Source: Geobacillus vulcani PSS1
Lineage (GTDB): Bacteria; Bacillota; Bacilli; Bacillales; Anoxybacillaceae
Direction of reading: 5' to 3'
DNA length: 64,000 nucleotides
NCBI RefSeq assembly: GCF_000733845.1
Contig: NZ_JPOI01000001.1
Location: 124,001 to 188,000, forward strand
Below, one piece after another: positions 33,047 to 41,435 of the stretch. The notes below the pieces were generated by a model. That model worked only from the letters and a program-made list of their open reading frames with translations, ran no database searches and had not been told where the DNA came from. Position 1 is the first letter of the stretch; each line of letters begins with the position of its first letter. Position numbers and translations under genes: made by a program.

Positions 33047-33811
33047 ATGAAAAACAAAAACGACCAACATCTCCGTCTGCAGCAACAAATCATCCACTAC
33101 CGGTCAGAAGCGGCCTCATGCCGGCAACAAGTGCAACAGCTGGAGGCCGAGTTGGCCAAGGAAAAAATGCGCAGCGCCTATTTGAAAGAGAAGCTGCGTG
33201 AAGCAGAAACAACCAACGTGGAAACGTACAAGAAAAAAATCGCTGCCTTGGAACGCCAGCTTCTGTTGTGTGAAATTGCACTGGAAGAAACGCGATATAA
33301 CACCTCAAAAGAGACACAGACACCAGCGTTTGAACGAGCTGCTGCCGTGTCAGCGTTGTTTCACTATTCTGTCGTCGTTCCGACGCATCTTGATGAGGAG
33401 GAGCTGACCGTCATCGGCGATTTCATCATTCGCAATCACGGAACAGCGCCGCTTCACCATTTGATTGTCTGTCTCCGCCTTTCACCTCCAAAAACGGCGG
33501 TGCTCAGCGGGAAAATTGTTTTGCCAAACAGCGGACGGGCCGAGCAGGAAGCGCTGATCTCCAATAGCGCGGAAAGCTGGACGTTCACCCAAGAAAACTG
33601 GCGTGAAAGAGTGCGGCAAAACGGCGAATATTGGCTCACTCCACTTTATGACGCCCCGCTCGAACCAGGCGAGGAGCGGCGCTTTTCCCAGTTTGAAATC
33701 ACCGTTCGCCCGTCAGGCAATATCCGTTCGTTGACCGTTGATGGATTCGTGTATTGCGCGGAACTGCCCAAGGGTGTTCCTGCCGCCAACCATATTGCCC
33801 TTCAGTGGTGA
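33047..33811 (+). CDS. Coiled-coil plus beta-domain protein of unknown function
   Basis: 254 residues. A coiled coil covers about residues 5-90 (AASCRQQVQQLEAELAKEK, KKIAALERQLLLCEIALEETR). From about 105 a beta-rich domain begins (ELTVIGDFIIRNHGTAPLHHLIVCLRL, EERRFSQFEITVRPSGNIRSLTVDGFVY) that looks like an Ig-like fold. ATG 33047 follows AAGGGGTGG. It is downstream of the cysteine-rich gene, so the two may work together at the spore surface. I do not recognise the family. Confidence 0.65.
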   Translation: MKNKNDQHLRLQQQIIHYRSEAASCRQQVQQLEAELAKEKMRSAYLKEKLREAETTNVETYKKKIAALERQLLLCEIALEETRYNTSKETQTPAFERAAAVSALFHYSVVVPTHLDEEELTVIGDFIIRNHGTAPLHHLIVCLRLSPPKTAVLSGKIVLPNSGRAEQEALISNSAESWTFTQENWRERVRQNGEYWLTPLYDAPLEPGEERRFSQFEITVRPSGNIRSLTVDGFVYCAELPKGVPAANHIALQW

Positions 33812-33814
33812 CCC

Positions 33815-34104
33815 GCTCGTTTTGCACCTTCATGCTGCCTGGAGGCTGCACCTGCTGTTTTGGCCGGCCGTTTTGGGCCGGCTCCATGATTTCAGACAAT
33901 AGCGGCTGGGCGTTTTCTTCCATCAACGTCATCCCGACAAACTGCGCGGCTGTTTCCGCATCACCGGCTGCCGACGGCTTCCATCCACACCGCCGCCCAT
34001 CCCTTCAGCGAACGTTGCCCAACCAGCAACAGCGATTCGCTGTCCATGCTTTTGATCAAAACGACGCCCGCCGGCATCCCTCATTGGCTGTGCCATGACT
34101 GCAA
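33815..34104 (-). pseudogene. Frameshifted small gene on the minus strand
   Basis: Read on the minus strand, one frame gives MPAGVVLIKSMDSESLLLVGQ and SLKGWAAVWMEAVGSR, then a stop near 33961. The next frame continues smoothly as AAGDAETAAQFVGMTLMEENAQPLLSEIM and beyond. The two parts read as one coherent protein of about 100 residues split by a one-base shift. The upstream AAGGAGAAAGG near 34115 would be its ribosome-binding site. The exact ends are uncertain, since the downstream frame runs into the opposite gene. A sequencing error would give the same picture. No function is recognised. Confidence 0.4.
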
Positions 34105-34137
34105 TAGCCGCCTTTCTCCTTATGACAGCCATTTGCC

Positions 34138-34172
34138 GACGTCTACGTCAATCGTTCGCTGACGTAGACGTC
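34138..34172. other. Perfect 13-bp inverted repeat
   Basis: GACGTCTACGTCA and TGACGTAGACGTC enclose nine bases. It overlaps the stop codon of the DUF1360 gene. Without a T-run on either strand it is not a standard terminator; it could be a protein-binding dyad or a stability hairpin. Confidence 0.5.
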
Positions 34173-34521
34173 ACCCATTTGCTCTGCTGACGATTGTCTC
34201 AATGATCGCCGCCCCGCCGGCAATGGCCAAAAGGACGATGAGCGGCTCGAAAACGGCCGGCCACAACACCAGACCAAGGTAACAAAACGCGGCGCACCAG
34301 ATCCCTGTGCACCAATAGCAGCTCAATAGTTCACCAATCCATCGCCGCACACCGCTCCCTTTTAGAGAAAGAAACACTTGTTTGCTTCCGTCCGGAAGCT
34401 CCTGCTCCGTCCATTCGTGAAAGGGACGGCGAATCCAGGCGGTGATCGCGTCATATACGATGAGCCGTGTCAGGCGAAAGCTGGCTAAACAAAGAAGGAC
34501 AAATGAAAACGGATCGTCCAT
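34171..34521 (-). CDS. DUF1360 (YngL-type) membrane protein
   Basis: 116 residues. An N-terminal SFRLTRLIVYDAI segment, a polar middle, then a Cys pair motif LLSCYWCTGIWCAAF near residue 70 and a hydrophobic C-terminal helix. The SCxWCxGxW pattern is typical of DUF1360 proteins of spore-forming bacilli, whose function is unknown. GAGGGGAGC precedes ATG 34521. Confidence 0.75.
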   Translation of the reverse strand: MDDPFSFVLLCLASFRLTRLIVYDAITAWIRRPFHEWTEQELPDGSKQVFLSLKGSGVRRWIGELLSCYWCTGIWCAAFCYLGLVLWPAVFEPLIVLLAIAGGAAIIETIVSRANG

Positions 34522-34695
34522 GCTCCCCTCCCCTTTCCATGATTATGACCGCAAAAAACCGATTGCCTTCTGTCGTTCCCACTTGGCAGCTAGCGAATTC
34601 TCTTTGGTACAGACGTTTACCCAAACGCTCTCCTACGCCAATCATATGATGGAGTATAGGTTTTTAACACAAGAGACTAGAAAGGAGGCGACGCG

Positions 34696-34998
34696 ATGTA
34701 CCATGTCTTTTTCGACCGGCGCCCAACCCACCCCCGCCTTTCACACGCGCTTTACGAACAGTTGACTGCGCTTCCGCCCAACGTTGAAATCAACGTGCAC
34801 ACCACCAACGAGACGCATTACAATGCACTTTTTCTTGGCTTCGAGCCGCGGACGAACAGCGTCTCGCTATTGGTTGACCGCTTTTATAAAGAGGGGGGGC
34901 GCTCGCTTACGATCGATGCTGCCACGATCACCTCAATCGATCTCCCTGCCTCCATGAGGCCAACTCCATCCGCCGACACAGATGAAGAGGAAGAATAG
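34696..34998 (+). CDS. Small protein with a beta core and acidic tail
   Basis: 100 residues. The core (NVEINVHTTNETHYNALFLGF, NSVSLLVDRFYKEGGRSLTID, TITSIDL) looks like a five-strand beta barrel reminiscent of Sm-like folds; the tail ends DTDEEEE. A related core pattern occurs in the CotO-like protein at 44264. AAAGGAGGCG sets ATG 34696. Function unknown, possibly spore-coat associated by position. Confidence 0.6.
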   Translation: MYHVFFDRRPTHPRLSHALYEQLTALPPNVEINVHTTNETHYNALFLGFEPRTNSVSLLVDRFYKEGGRSLTIDAATITSIDLPASMRPTPSADTDEEEE

Positions 34999-35012
34999 CT
35001 AGAAAAGAAGGC

Positions 35013-35053
35013 ACAGCCGGCTGACGCCGACCAGCGCGGCCGGCGCTTATTTT
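35013..35053 (+). terminator. Probable terminator before the coat-glycan cluster
   Basis: GCCGGC segments at each side of a GC-rich arm can pair, followed by TTATTTTTT. The stem is imperfect. Confidence 0.5.
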
Positions 35054-35158
35054 TTGGCGGCGCCGTTTTCTCGCTGACTAGTGCGCTTGTCTACACATTC
35101 GCTTCTCGTATTACATACACTTTTACTAATCGACAATAGATGCTAGGAGGAACTGATC

Positions 35159-36154
35159 TTGGCTTCGAAACGCTCTCGTCTGTTGTTTGACATTTTAAGC
35201 AGTTACGACCTGACCGGAACTGAAATCGACATCTTGAAGGAACTGAAAAACGACAAAGTATGGCTTGTGCGAAACAAAAAAACGAAGGAACAGTACGTGC
35301 TGAAACGGCTGAACGAAGACAAAACGAATTTTCCGATTTTGCTCCATTCAAAGCTGTACCAGGAAGGATTTCATGTCCCAAAAATCGTCCAAACGAAAAC
35401 AAATCAATATTACATCCACCGAAAAGGCCATTACTACTATTTGATGGACTACATCATCCCAAGCGGAACGACGCCCTCTTTCCAACAACGGATCGAAGGG
35501 CTCGCCCGCTTTCACGCTCACAGTCTGTTTGCCGATTGGATCGGCCCCCGCCCTTCATCGTTTCCGGAGCCAAAAGACGTGCTGAGTGCACATCGGCAAA
35601 AAGCAGCACAGTTAGGGGAGCTGGCAACGGCCTTCGATCATGGTGACACTCTTTCTCATATAATGGAACAGATGGCCCGGATCGCTAATCAAAGTTATGC
35701 ATGGCTTGAAAAAAGCAATCTACCTGATTTTTGCCGCACAGCGAAAGAACGAAAGGCCATTTGCCATGGGGATTACAACAGCAACAACCTTTTATTGGCG
35801 GAAAACCACGAAGTCATGATGATTGACTTTGACCGCGCCTACTATGGCCTCCCGCTTGATGATTTTCGCTTTCTGCTTGTTTCATTGATGAAAAACCCGA
35901 AAAACGACGCTGTAAAGCGAACGAAGCTGCTATTTGACCTTTATTTCTCCATTTGCCCGCTGTACGCTCCGTACAAGAGCGTCTATGTCGCTGATGCTAT
36001 GTTTCCTCACGTGTTTTACAGCGAAGCGGTCGGCCGGGAAAAACAAAAGCAAGCGTTGCACAGCCCATCGTCCTTGGACTTGCTCACCCGCCTCGCCGAA
36101 CAGGAAACAAAAAAATTCGCATTCTTGTCCGATTTTCTCAAAAGCGAGGGATAG
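35159..36154 (+). CDS. CotS/CotI-family spore coat kinase-fold protein
   Basis: 331 residues from a TTG start behind AGGAGG. It has an aminoglycoside-phosphotransferase-like fold: an N-lobe lysine in YVLKRLN near residue 49, the catalytic loop ICHGDYNSNNLLL near 203 and the metal site MMIDFDRAYYG near 221. CotS-family proteins are spore coat components that may phosphorylate coat proteins or glycans. It is the first gene of a glycan cluster and is followed after six bases by a glycosyltransferase. Confidence 0.85.
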   Translation: MASKRSRLLFDILSSYDLTGTEIDILKELKNDKVWLVRNKKTKEQYVLKRLNEDKTNFPILLHSKLYQEGFHVPKIVQTKTNQYYIHRKGHYYYLMDYIIPSGTTPSFQQRIEGLARFHAHSLFADWIGPRPSSFPEPKDVLSAHRQKAAQLGELATAFDHGDTLSHIMEQMARIANQSYAWLEKSNLPDFCRTAKERKAICHGDYNSNNLLLAENHEVMMIDFDRAYYGLPLDDFRFLLVSLMKNPKNDAVKRTKLLFDLYFSICPLYAPYKSVYVADAMFPHVFYSEAVGREKQKQALHSPSSLDLLTRLAEQETKKFAFLSDFLKSEG

Positions 36155-36160
36155 AGAAAA

Positions 36161-37243
36161 ATGAAACAAACGATCGCCCACTTTCTTCATGAAAAAATGA
36201 AAATCAATCAACGTTTTATTTACAACCAAATGGTTCATTTAAAAAAATACCGCCCGATCATGATCGGGTCATTCGCCGATGACGGCAGCCATCCGTTTCC
36301 TCTCATTAACTATTATCGCCTCAACGACATCGACGATTTCGGCCGCTTCGCCAAAGAACAAAATATTGTCGCTATTCACGCTCACCATGGAAAGCATGCC
36401 GTCGAAATCCTCCCGTTTTGCATCGCCCACCGCATTCCGCTTGTCGTCAGCATCCGCGGCCGCGATGGATCGGCGAAGCATCAAAGTTTGCGGCGCAATC
36501 AAAAACGGTACCATTTGCTCAAACAGCATGGGGCCCTCTTTCTTCCTGTCTGCCGCTACCTTGCCAATGAACTGATCACGCTAGGCTTTCCGCCGGAAAA
36601 AATTCAAGTTCTCTACGGCGGCATCGAGCTCGATTTATTTCCGTACCGGGAACGGACGATTCCTGAAAACGGAGACATCATCATTCTCTCGATCGGCCGG
36701 CTCGTCGAGAAAAAAGGGTTTTTAACGCTCGTGCGCGCCTTTCAGCGCGTGCATGCAGTTCATCCGCGCTGCCGCCTCCGCATCATCGGCAGCGGCAAAG
36801 AGGAAGAAAACATCCGCCGGCTTGTCAGCAAGCTGAAGCTCGATCCGTTTGTCGACCTGCTGGGTGCCATGGATGCCGCTTCGATCGCCCGCGAAATGGA
36901 ACGCGCCCATCTATTTTGCTTGGCGAGCGAGACCGCTTCAGACGGAGACATTGAAGGCATCCCCAATGTATTGAAAGAAGCGATGGCAAGCGGGCTGCCG
37001 GTCGTCTCAACAAATCACGCCGGCATCCCCGAATTGATCGAACACAAACGCACCGGCTATCTGGCACCAGAAAGAGACGACCTCGAGCTGGCGAACGGCA
37101 TTCGCTTTTTTTTGGAACATCCGGAACGAATTCCATCCTTCACTAAAAAAGCGCGCAAAGTGATTGAACAGTCGTTTGATATCACGAAACAAATCAAGGT
37201 GCAGGAGCGGCTGTATGATGAATTCATCAAAAAAACCAGGTAA
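36161..37243 (+). CDS. GT4-family glycosyltransferase (CotSA-like)
   Basis: 360 residues. GT-B fold: an N-terminal acceptor domain and a C-terminal donor domain with IGRLVEKKGF near residue 178 and the E-x7-E motif EGIPNVLKEAMASGLPVV near 266. It probably adds sugars to coat components with its CotS-type neighbour. The stop codon lies inside a terminator hairpin at 37231. Donor and acceptor sugars are not known. Confidence 0.87.
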   Translation: MKQTIAHFLHEKMKINQRFIYNQMVHLKKYRPIMIGSFADDGSHPFPLINYYRLNDIDDFGRFAKEQNIVAIHAHHGKHAVEILPFCIAHRIPLVVSIRGRDGSAKHQSLRRNQKRYHLLKQHGALFLPVCRYLANELITLGFPPEKIQVLYGGIELDLFPYRERTIPENGDIIILSIGRLVEKKGFLTLVRAFQRVHAVHPRCRLRIIGSGKEEENIRRLVSKLKLDPFVDLLGAMDAASIAREMERAHLFCLASETASDGDIEGIPNVLKEAMASGLPVVSTNHAGIPELIEHKRTGYLAPERDDLELANGIRFFLEHPERIPSFTKKARKVIEQSFDITKQIKVQERLYDEFIKKTR

Positions 37244-37261
37244 CTGTCACCTGGTTTTTTT
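37231..37261 (+). terminator. Terminator overlapping the glycosyltransferase stop
   Basis: AAAAAACCAGGT pairs with ACCTGGTTTTTT around AACTGTC, ending in seven T. The TAA stop is in the loop side of the stem. Confidence 0.9.
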
Positions 37262-37285
37262 GATGCTCAATTCTTCCTCTTTCCT

Positions 37286-37425
37286 CTAGAAGGCCGGTGA
37301 AAAACAACAGATTCTCTCGATTGGTGAGAAATCACAAGGAATGAAATGATGACGTTGCAAGGTTTTTTAGTTTGAGAAACATTGTTGGAGAGCAGTATTT
37401 CCCCTTAAATCACCGGCCTCCTAAA
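37286..37425. repeat. 140-bp dispersed repeat, copy D
   Basis: The best-preserved copy. It starts CTAGAAGGCCGGTGA and ends TCACCGGCCTCCTAAAG, giving terminal inverted repeats with a GGCCGGTGA/TCACCGGCC heart. The core is GCAAGGTTTTTTAGTTTGAG. Its right edge touches the truncated ytdA-like gene and supplies the sequence after that gene's premature stop. Confidence 0.7.
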
Positions 37426-37430
37426 GGTTG

Positions 37431-37601
37431 TTAGTTTGAAACGATCATAAGCAGCTCCTCAATTCCCGACGCGAACGCTTCCCCGACAACGTACTGGATA
37501 GCCGGCTTTGTACCAACAGGAAACATTTCTTTCGGAATTCCTTTTGTCACCGGCAAGCTTCTTGTCCCATATCCAGCCGCAGGGATAATCGCTTTTTTGA
37601 C
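37431..37601 (-). pseudogene. N-terminal remnant of a UTP-glucose-1-phosphate uridylyltransferase (YtdA-type)
   Basis: About 56 residues match the start of GalU/YtdA enzymes ([50 protein letters not shown]), then a TAA stop occurs where repeat copy D begins. The full protein would be about 290 residues. The expected start is now GTC after GAGGGGG, so it is also start-defective; a longer frame reaches ATG 37691. In B. subtilis ytdA lies beside ytcA, as here, which shows that the remnant belongs to the coat-glycan cluster. Confidence 0.8.
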
Positions 37602-37784
37602 CCCCTCTTTCTCCCTTGTCTTTTTTATATCTTTCTCGTATTCGCTGTCGAATGACGGGGAAGGTTGTCCGACGAAAACAGGCCGCCCCATTTCCAGCGT
37701 TTTAGGCGCTTGCCATGTAGCAAACCACGCTTGTCCGTTAATACGCTATAAAAGCCGGAGATTTCACGAAGGAGGCCTATTAGC

Positions 37785-39068
37785 ATGAACATCTGCATCA
37801 TTGGCGCTGGCTACGTCGGACTAACCACCGCTGCCGTCCTTGCTGAACTTGGGCATGAAGTGCATTGCATCGATCATGATGAACGGAAAATCCGCCTGCT
37901 CAATAACGGGGAAGTTCCGTTTTATGAGCCAGGGCTTGAAGAATTGATTGCCAAAAATGATAATTCTTTGACGTTCAGCGGCCGCTGGGATGATATCAAA
38001 CGGGCGGCCGTCGTTGTCATTTGTGTTGGCACCCCGCCGCGGCCCGATGGCGGCACCGACTTGCGCTATATCGAAGCGGTGCTCGACCGTTTGGCGACCA
38101 TGATCGAATCGTACAAAACGATCGTCACGAAAAGTACTGTCCCTCCAGGAACAAATGAATGGATGCGCGCCGAGCTCATCCGCAAGGGAGTGAAACCGCA
38201 TTTGTTCCGCATCGTATCCAACCCGGAGTTTTTGCGCGAAGGGTCGGCTGTTTACGATATGTTTCACCCAGACAAAATCGTCGTCGGACTCGAACCGGAT
38301 GATGACCAATCGCTTGCCGTCATGCAGGCGGTGTATACCGGCATCCATGCCCCCTACCTCACAACGAGCCTGACTGGTGCGGAACTAATCAAATACGCCG
38401 CCAACGCGTTTTTGGCGACTAAAATTTCCTTTATTAATGAAATGGCGCGCATTTGTGACGCGTTTGCCGTCGATGTCAATGACATCGCCCGCGGGATCGG
38501 CCTCGACCCGCGCATCGGCCCGCACTTTTTGCGGGCCGGCCTCGGCTATGGTGGCTCCTGTTTTCCAAAGGACGTCAAGGCGCTCGAATATGCGGCGCGC
38601 TCGCGCCAAGTGGAGACGCATTTGCTGAAGGCGGTGCAGACCGTCAACGCCACCCAGCTTGACTTTTGCTTTCAAAAACTCAATGAACAGCTTGCCCCAT
38701 TGACGGACAAAAAGATCGCCGTGCTTGGCATCTCCTTTAAGCCGAATACGGACGATACGCGTGTTTCCCCTGCTGAAGCACTCATCCGCCGATTGAGCGA
38801 AAACGGCTGCACGGTCGCCGCCTACGACCCGAAGGCCACGCTCTCGGAGCCGCTCGCCCGCGTCACACAAGTTCAGTCGGTGCGCGAAGCGATCCAAGGG
38901 GCGGATGGCTTGGTCATCGCCACCGATTGGGACGAATTCCGGACGCTTGACTGGGGGCAAGTGAAAGCGGCGATGAGTGGGACGCTCGTGTTTGACGGTC
39001 GAAACTGTTTGGACCGCCATGCAGTCGAACAAGGCGGTTTGCGCTACATGGGGGTGGGCCGTCCATGA
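37785..39068 (+). CDS. ytcA: UDP-glucose/UDP-sugar 6-dehydrogenase (YtcA)
   Basis: 427 residues. It oxidises a UDP-hexose to the uronic acid. The NAD-binding GAGYVGL motif is at residue 7, the catalytic cysteine is in GYGGSCFPKD near 260, and SNPEFLREGSA near 147 is the conserved substrate segment. The start follows AAGGAGG. It overlaps the epimerase gene by four bases. Order ytcA-ytcB-ytcC matches the B. subtilis coat-glycan genes. Confidence 0.92.
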   Translation: MNICIIGAGYVGLTTAAVLAELGHEVHCIDHDERKIRLLNNGEVPFYEPGLEELIAKNDNSLTFSGRWDDIKRAAVVVICVGTPPRPDGGTDLRYIEAVLDRLATMIESYKTIVTKSTVPPGTNEWMRAELIRKGVKPHLFRIVSNPEFLREGSAVYDMFHPDKIVVGLEPDDDQSLAVMQAVYTGIHAPYLTTSLTGAELIKYAANAFLATKISFINEMARICDAFAVDVNDIARGIGLDPRIGPHFLRAGLGYGGSCFPKDVKALEYAARSRQVETHLLKAVQTVNATQLDFCFQKLNEQLAPLTDKKIAVLGISFKPNTDDTRVSPAEALIRRLSENGCTVAAYDPKATLSEPLARVTQVQSVREAIQGADGLVIATDWDEFRTLDWGQVKAAMSGTLVFDGRNCLDRHAVEQGGLRYMGVGRP

Positions 39069-40021
39069 ACATTCTCGTCACCGGTGCGGCTGGATTTATC
39101 GGCTCCCATTTATGCGAAAAACTGCTCGAAAACGACGAGCATCGTGTAATCGGCGTCGACGGGTTTCTCGGACCGACGCCGGCGCCGCTAAAAGCGAACA
39201 ACATTGCCCATTTGCAGTCTCATCCACTGTTTACCTTCCTTGAGCTGGATTTGTTGACAGTTGATTTGCCGTCCTTGCTGCAAAACGTCGAAGCGGTCTA
39301 CCACTTAGCCGGCATGCCCGGCGTGCGAACGAGCTGGGGGACGGAGTTTGCCGCCTATGCTGCCCACAACATTTCCGCCACCCAACGGCTGCTTGAGGCG
39401 TGCAAAGACCGGCCGCTCAAACGATTCATCTACGCTTCGACCTCCTCCGTCTATGGCGAACGAAGTGGACCGTTGTCGGAAACACTTGAACCGGTTCCGC
39501 TCTCCCCATATGGCATTACAAAGCTCACCGGCGAACATTTATGCCGCGTTTATTTTCGTGAGTTCGCCGTACCGGTCGTCATGTTGCGCTATTTCACCGT
39601 CTACGGTCCGCGCCAACGCCCGGACATGTCGTTTCACCGCTTCATCCGTCAGTTGCTCGCTGGACAACCGCTCACCGTGTTCGGCGACGGAACACAATCG
39701 CGTGATTTCACCTATATTTCTGACTGCGTTGCTGGAACGATCGCCGCACTCGAGCGGGATGACGTCATTGGAGAAACGATCAATATCGGCGGAAAAGAAC
39801 GAGCATCAGTCAATGAGGTGATCCGGCTGCTTGAAAAGTTGACGGGAAAACATGCAAACATTCAGTATACCCCCGCCGCCCGCGGAGAGCCGAAACAAAC
39901 GTGGGCCGACTTGACAAAAGCGGAGCGGCTGCTTGGGTACAAGCCAGTTGTCACGCTTGAGGACGGCCTACAAAAAGAGATCGAATACATCCGTTCGCTG
40001 TATGAGGGTGAGCATTCATGA
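39065..40021 (+). CDS. ytcB: NAD-dependent UDP-sugar epimerase (YtcB)
   Basis: 318 residues. An extended short-chain dehydrogenase: NAD-binding GAAGFIGSHL at residue 8, catalytic tyrosine and lysine in SPYGITKLTGE near 150, and a serine in ASTSSVYG near 126. It resembles UDP-glucuronate 4-epimerases, fitting a pathway that uses the YtcA product. It overlaps ytcA and ytcC by four bases each, so three enzymes are translated in concert. Confidence 0.9.
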   Translation: MNILVTGAAGFIGSHLCEKLLENDEHRVIGVDGFLGPTPAPLKANNIAHLQSHPLFTFLELDLLTVDLPSLLQNVEAVYHLAGMPGVRTSWGTEFAAYAAHNISATQRLLEACKDRPLKRFIYASTSSVYGERSGPLSETLEPVPLSPYGITKLTGEHLCRVYFREFAVPVVMLRYFTVYGPRQRPDMSFHRFIRQLLAGQPLTVFGDGTQSRDFTYISDCVAGTIAALERDDVIGETINIGGKERASVNEVIRLLEKLTGKHANIQYTPAARGEPKQTWADLTKAERLLGYKPVVTLEDGLQKEIEYIRSLYEGEHS

Positions 40022-41172
40022 AAATCGCCTATGTCTGCACGGAAAAGCTGCCCGCTCCGGCAGTACGGGGCGGGGCCGTTCAAATGATGATCGATGGGAT
40101 TGCTCCCTTGATCGCCCGCCGCCACGAGCTGACCATTTTTTCAATCACTGACCCGCTGTTGCCGTCTGAAGAGATAGACGGAAACATCCGCTACATCCGT
40201 TTTCCGAAGCCGACATATGAAATGGATGTGGCACGTGCGCTGGCCGCATCCAAATTTGATGTCGTCCACGTCTTCAACCGTCCTGTTCCACTCATCGATT
40301 ACCAAGCGGCGTCTCCACAAAGCGCTTTTGTGCTAAGCCTTCATAACGACATGTTTTCACCGTTGAAAATGACAGCAGAGCAGGCGAAGCGAGCGCTAGA
40401 CGCCTGCACCTTGCTGACCGCCGTCAGTGAATACATCAAACAGACGGTGACTGACCGGTACTTGGTGGACCCGAAAAAAATCAAAGTCATTTATTCGGGA
40501 GTCGACCTTGCCCAGTACATCCCCGTCTGGACGGAAGAAGGCAGGCGCATCCGCCAGGCGGAACGTGAAGCGTACGGACTCACCGATAAAAAAGTCGTTC
40601 TCTTTCTCGGCCGACTCAGCAAAACAAAAGGACCGCATTTGCTGATTCAATGCCTGCCCTCCCTTTTAACCCGCCATCCCGAGGCAGCGCTGGTTATTGC
40701 CGGTGGAAAATGGTTCAGCGACAACAGCCGGAGCGAATACATCGATTGGCTTCATGAATTGGCATCGCCAATGGCCGATCGTATCATCTTTACAAACTAC
40801 GTCCCGCACAACCATATTCCAAAACTGCTTTTAATCGCCGATGTGTTTGTATGCAGCTCGCAATGGCACGAGCCGCTCGCCCGCGTCCATTATGAGGCGA
40901 TGGCCGCTGGCATTCCGGTCGTGACGACCAACCGCGGCGGCAATGCCGAAATCGTCCGCCACGGCGAGACCGGCTTTGTCATCGATGACTACCAAAACCC
41001 GCACGCTTTTTTTGAAGCAATTGATTACATGCTTGTGAACAAACATGAAGCGGAAACCATGGCGAAAAACGCAAGAGCGCTCGTTGAACAGCAATTTCAA
41101 TTCCACCATGTGGCTAAGCGCTTTGAAACGGTTTACATCGAAGCATGTTCCTCCCTTTCCCCAGACCAATAA
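40018..41172 (+). CDS. ytcC: GT4-family glycosyltransferase (YtcC)
   Basis: 384 residues. GT-B fold, with an N-terminal MKIAYVCTEKLP segment and a donor domain (FLGRLSKTKGP near residue 197; EPLARVHYEAMAAGIPVV near 284). It presumably transfers the uronic or epimerised sugar made by YtcA-YtcB. It is clearly paralogous to the protein at 42533 over its whole length (shared HNDMF and PLARVHYEAMAAG motifs), so the pair arose by duplication. A terminator follows. Confidence 0.9.
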   Translation: MKIAYVCTEKLPAPAVRGGAVQMMIDGIAPLIARRHELTIFSITDPLLPSEEIDGNIRYIRFPKPTYEMDVARALAASKFDVVHVFNRPVPLIDYQAASPQSAFVLSLHNDMFSPLKMTAEQAKRALDACTLLTAVSEYIKQTVTDRYLVDPKKIKVIYSGVDLAQYIPVWTEEGRRIRQAEREAYGLTDKKVVLFLGRLSKTKGPHLLIQCLPSLLTRHPEAALVIAGGKWFSDNSRSEYIDWLHELASPMADRIIFTNYVPHNHIPKLLLIADVFVCSSQWHEPLARVHYEAMAAGIPVVTTNRGGNAEIVRHGETGFVIDDYQNPHAFFEAIDYMLVNKHEAETMAKNARALVEQQFQFHHVAKRFETVYIEACSSLSPDQ

Positions 41173-41173
41173 G

Positions 41174-41213
41174 GGCTGTCCAAGGAGAGAAATTTTTTCG
41201 GGACAGCCTTTTT
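41174..41213 (+). terminator. Terminator of the ytcABC operon
   Basis: GGCTGTCC (41174-41181) pairs with GGACAGCC (41201-41208), followed by five T. The stem and its AATTTTTT loop resemble the hairpin at 26713-26758. The remaining 220 bases up to the next gene show nothing recognisable. Confidence 0.82.
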
Positions 41214-41435
41214 CTCTTTGTCTCTCTGAAACCAACCATTCCACTTCTTTGCCATTGCATCCCTGTAAGTATGCTTCCTCCGCATCGAACGCCATCAGCA
41301 GCTTCAGGGGCATAGAGAAAGATCCTAATAAGTTAATGAGCTTACCCAGTCCAAATTCGTTCTCAATACATATCCTAGTAGCAATCACACATATTTCGCT
41401 TCGTCCATTCCCCAATACCCGACAGGAGGGATAGC

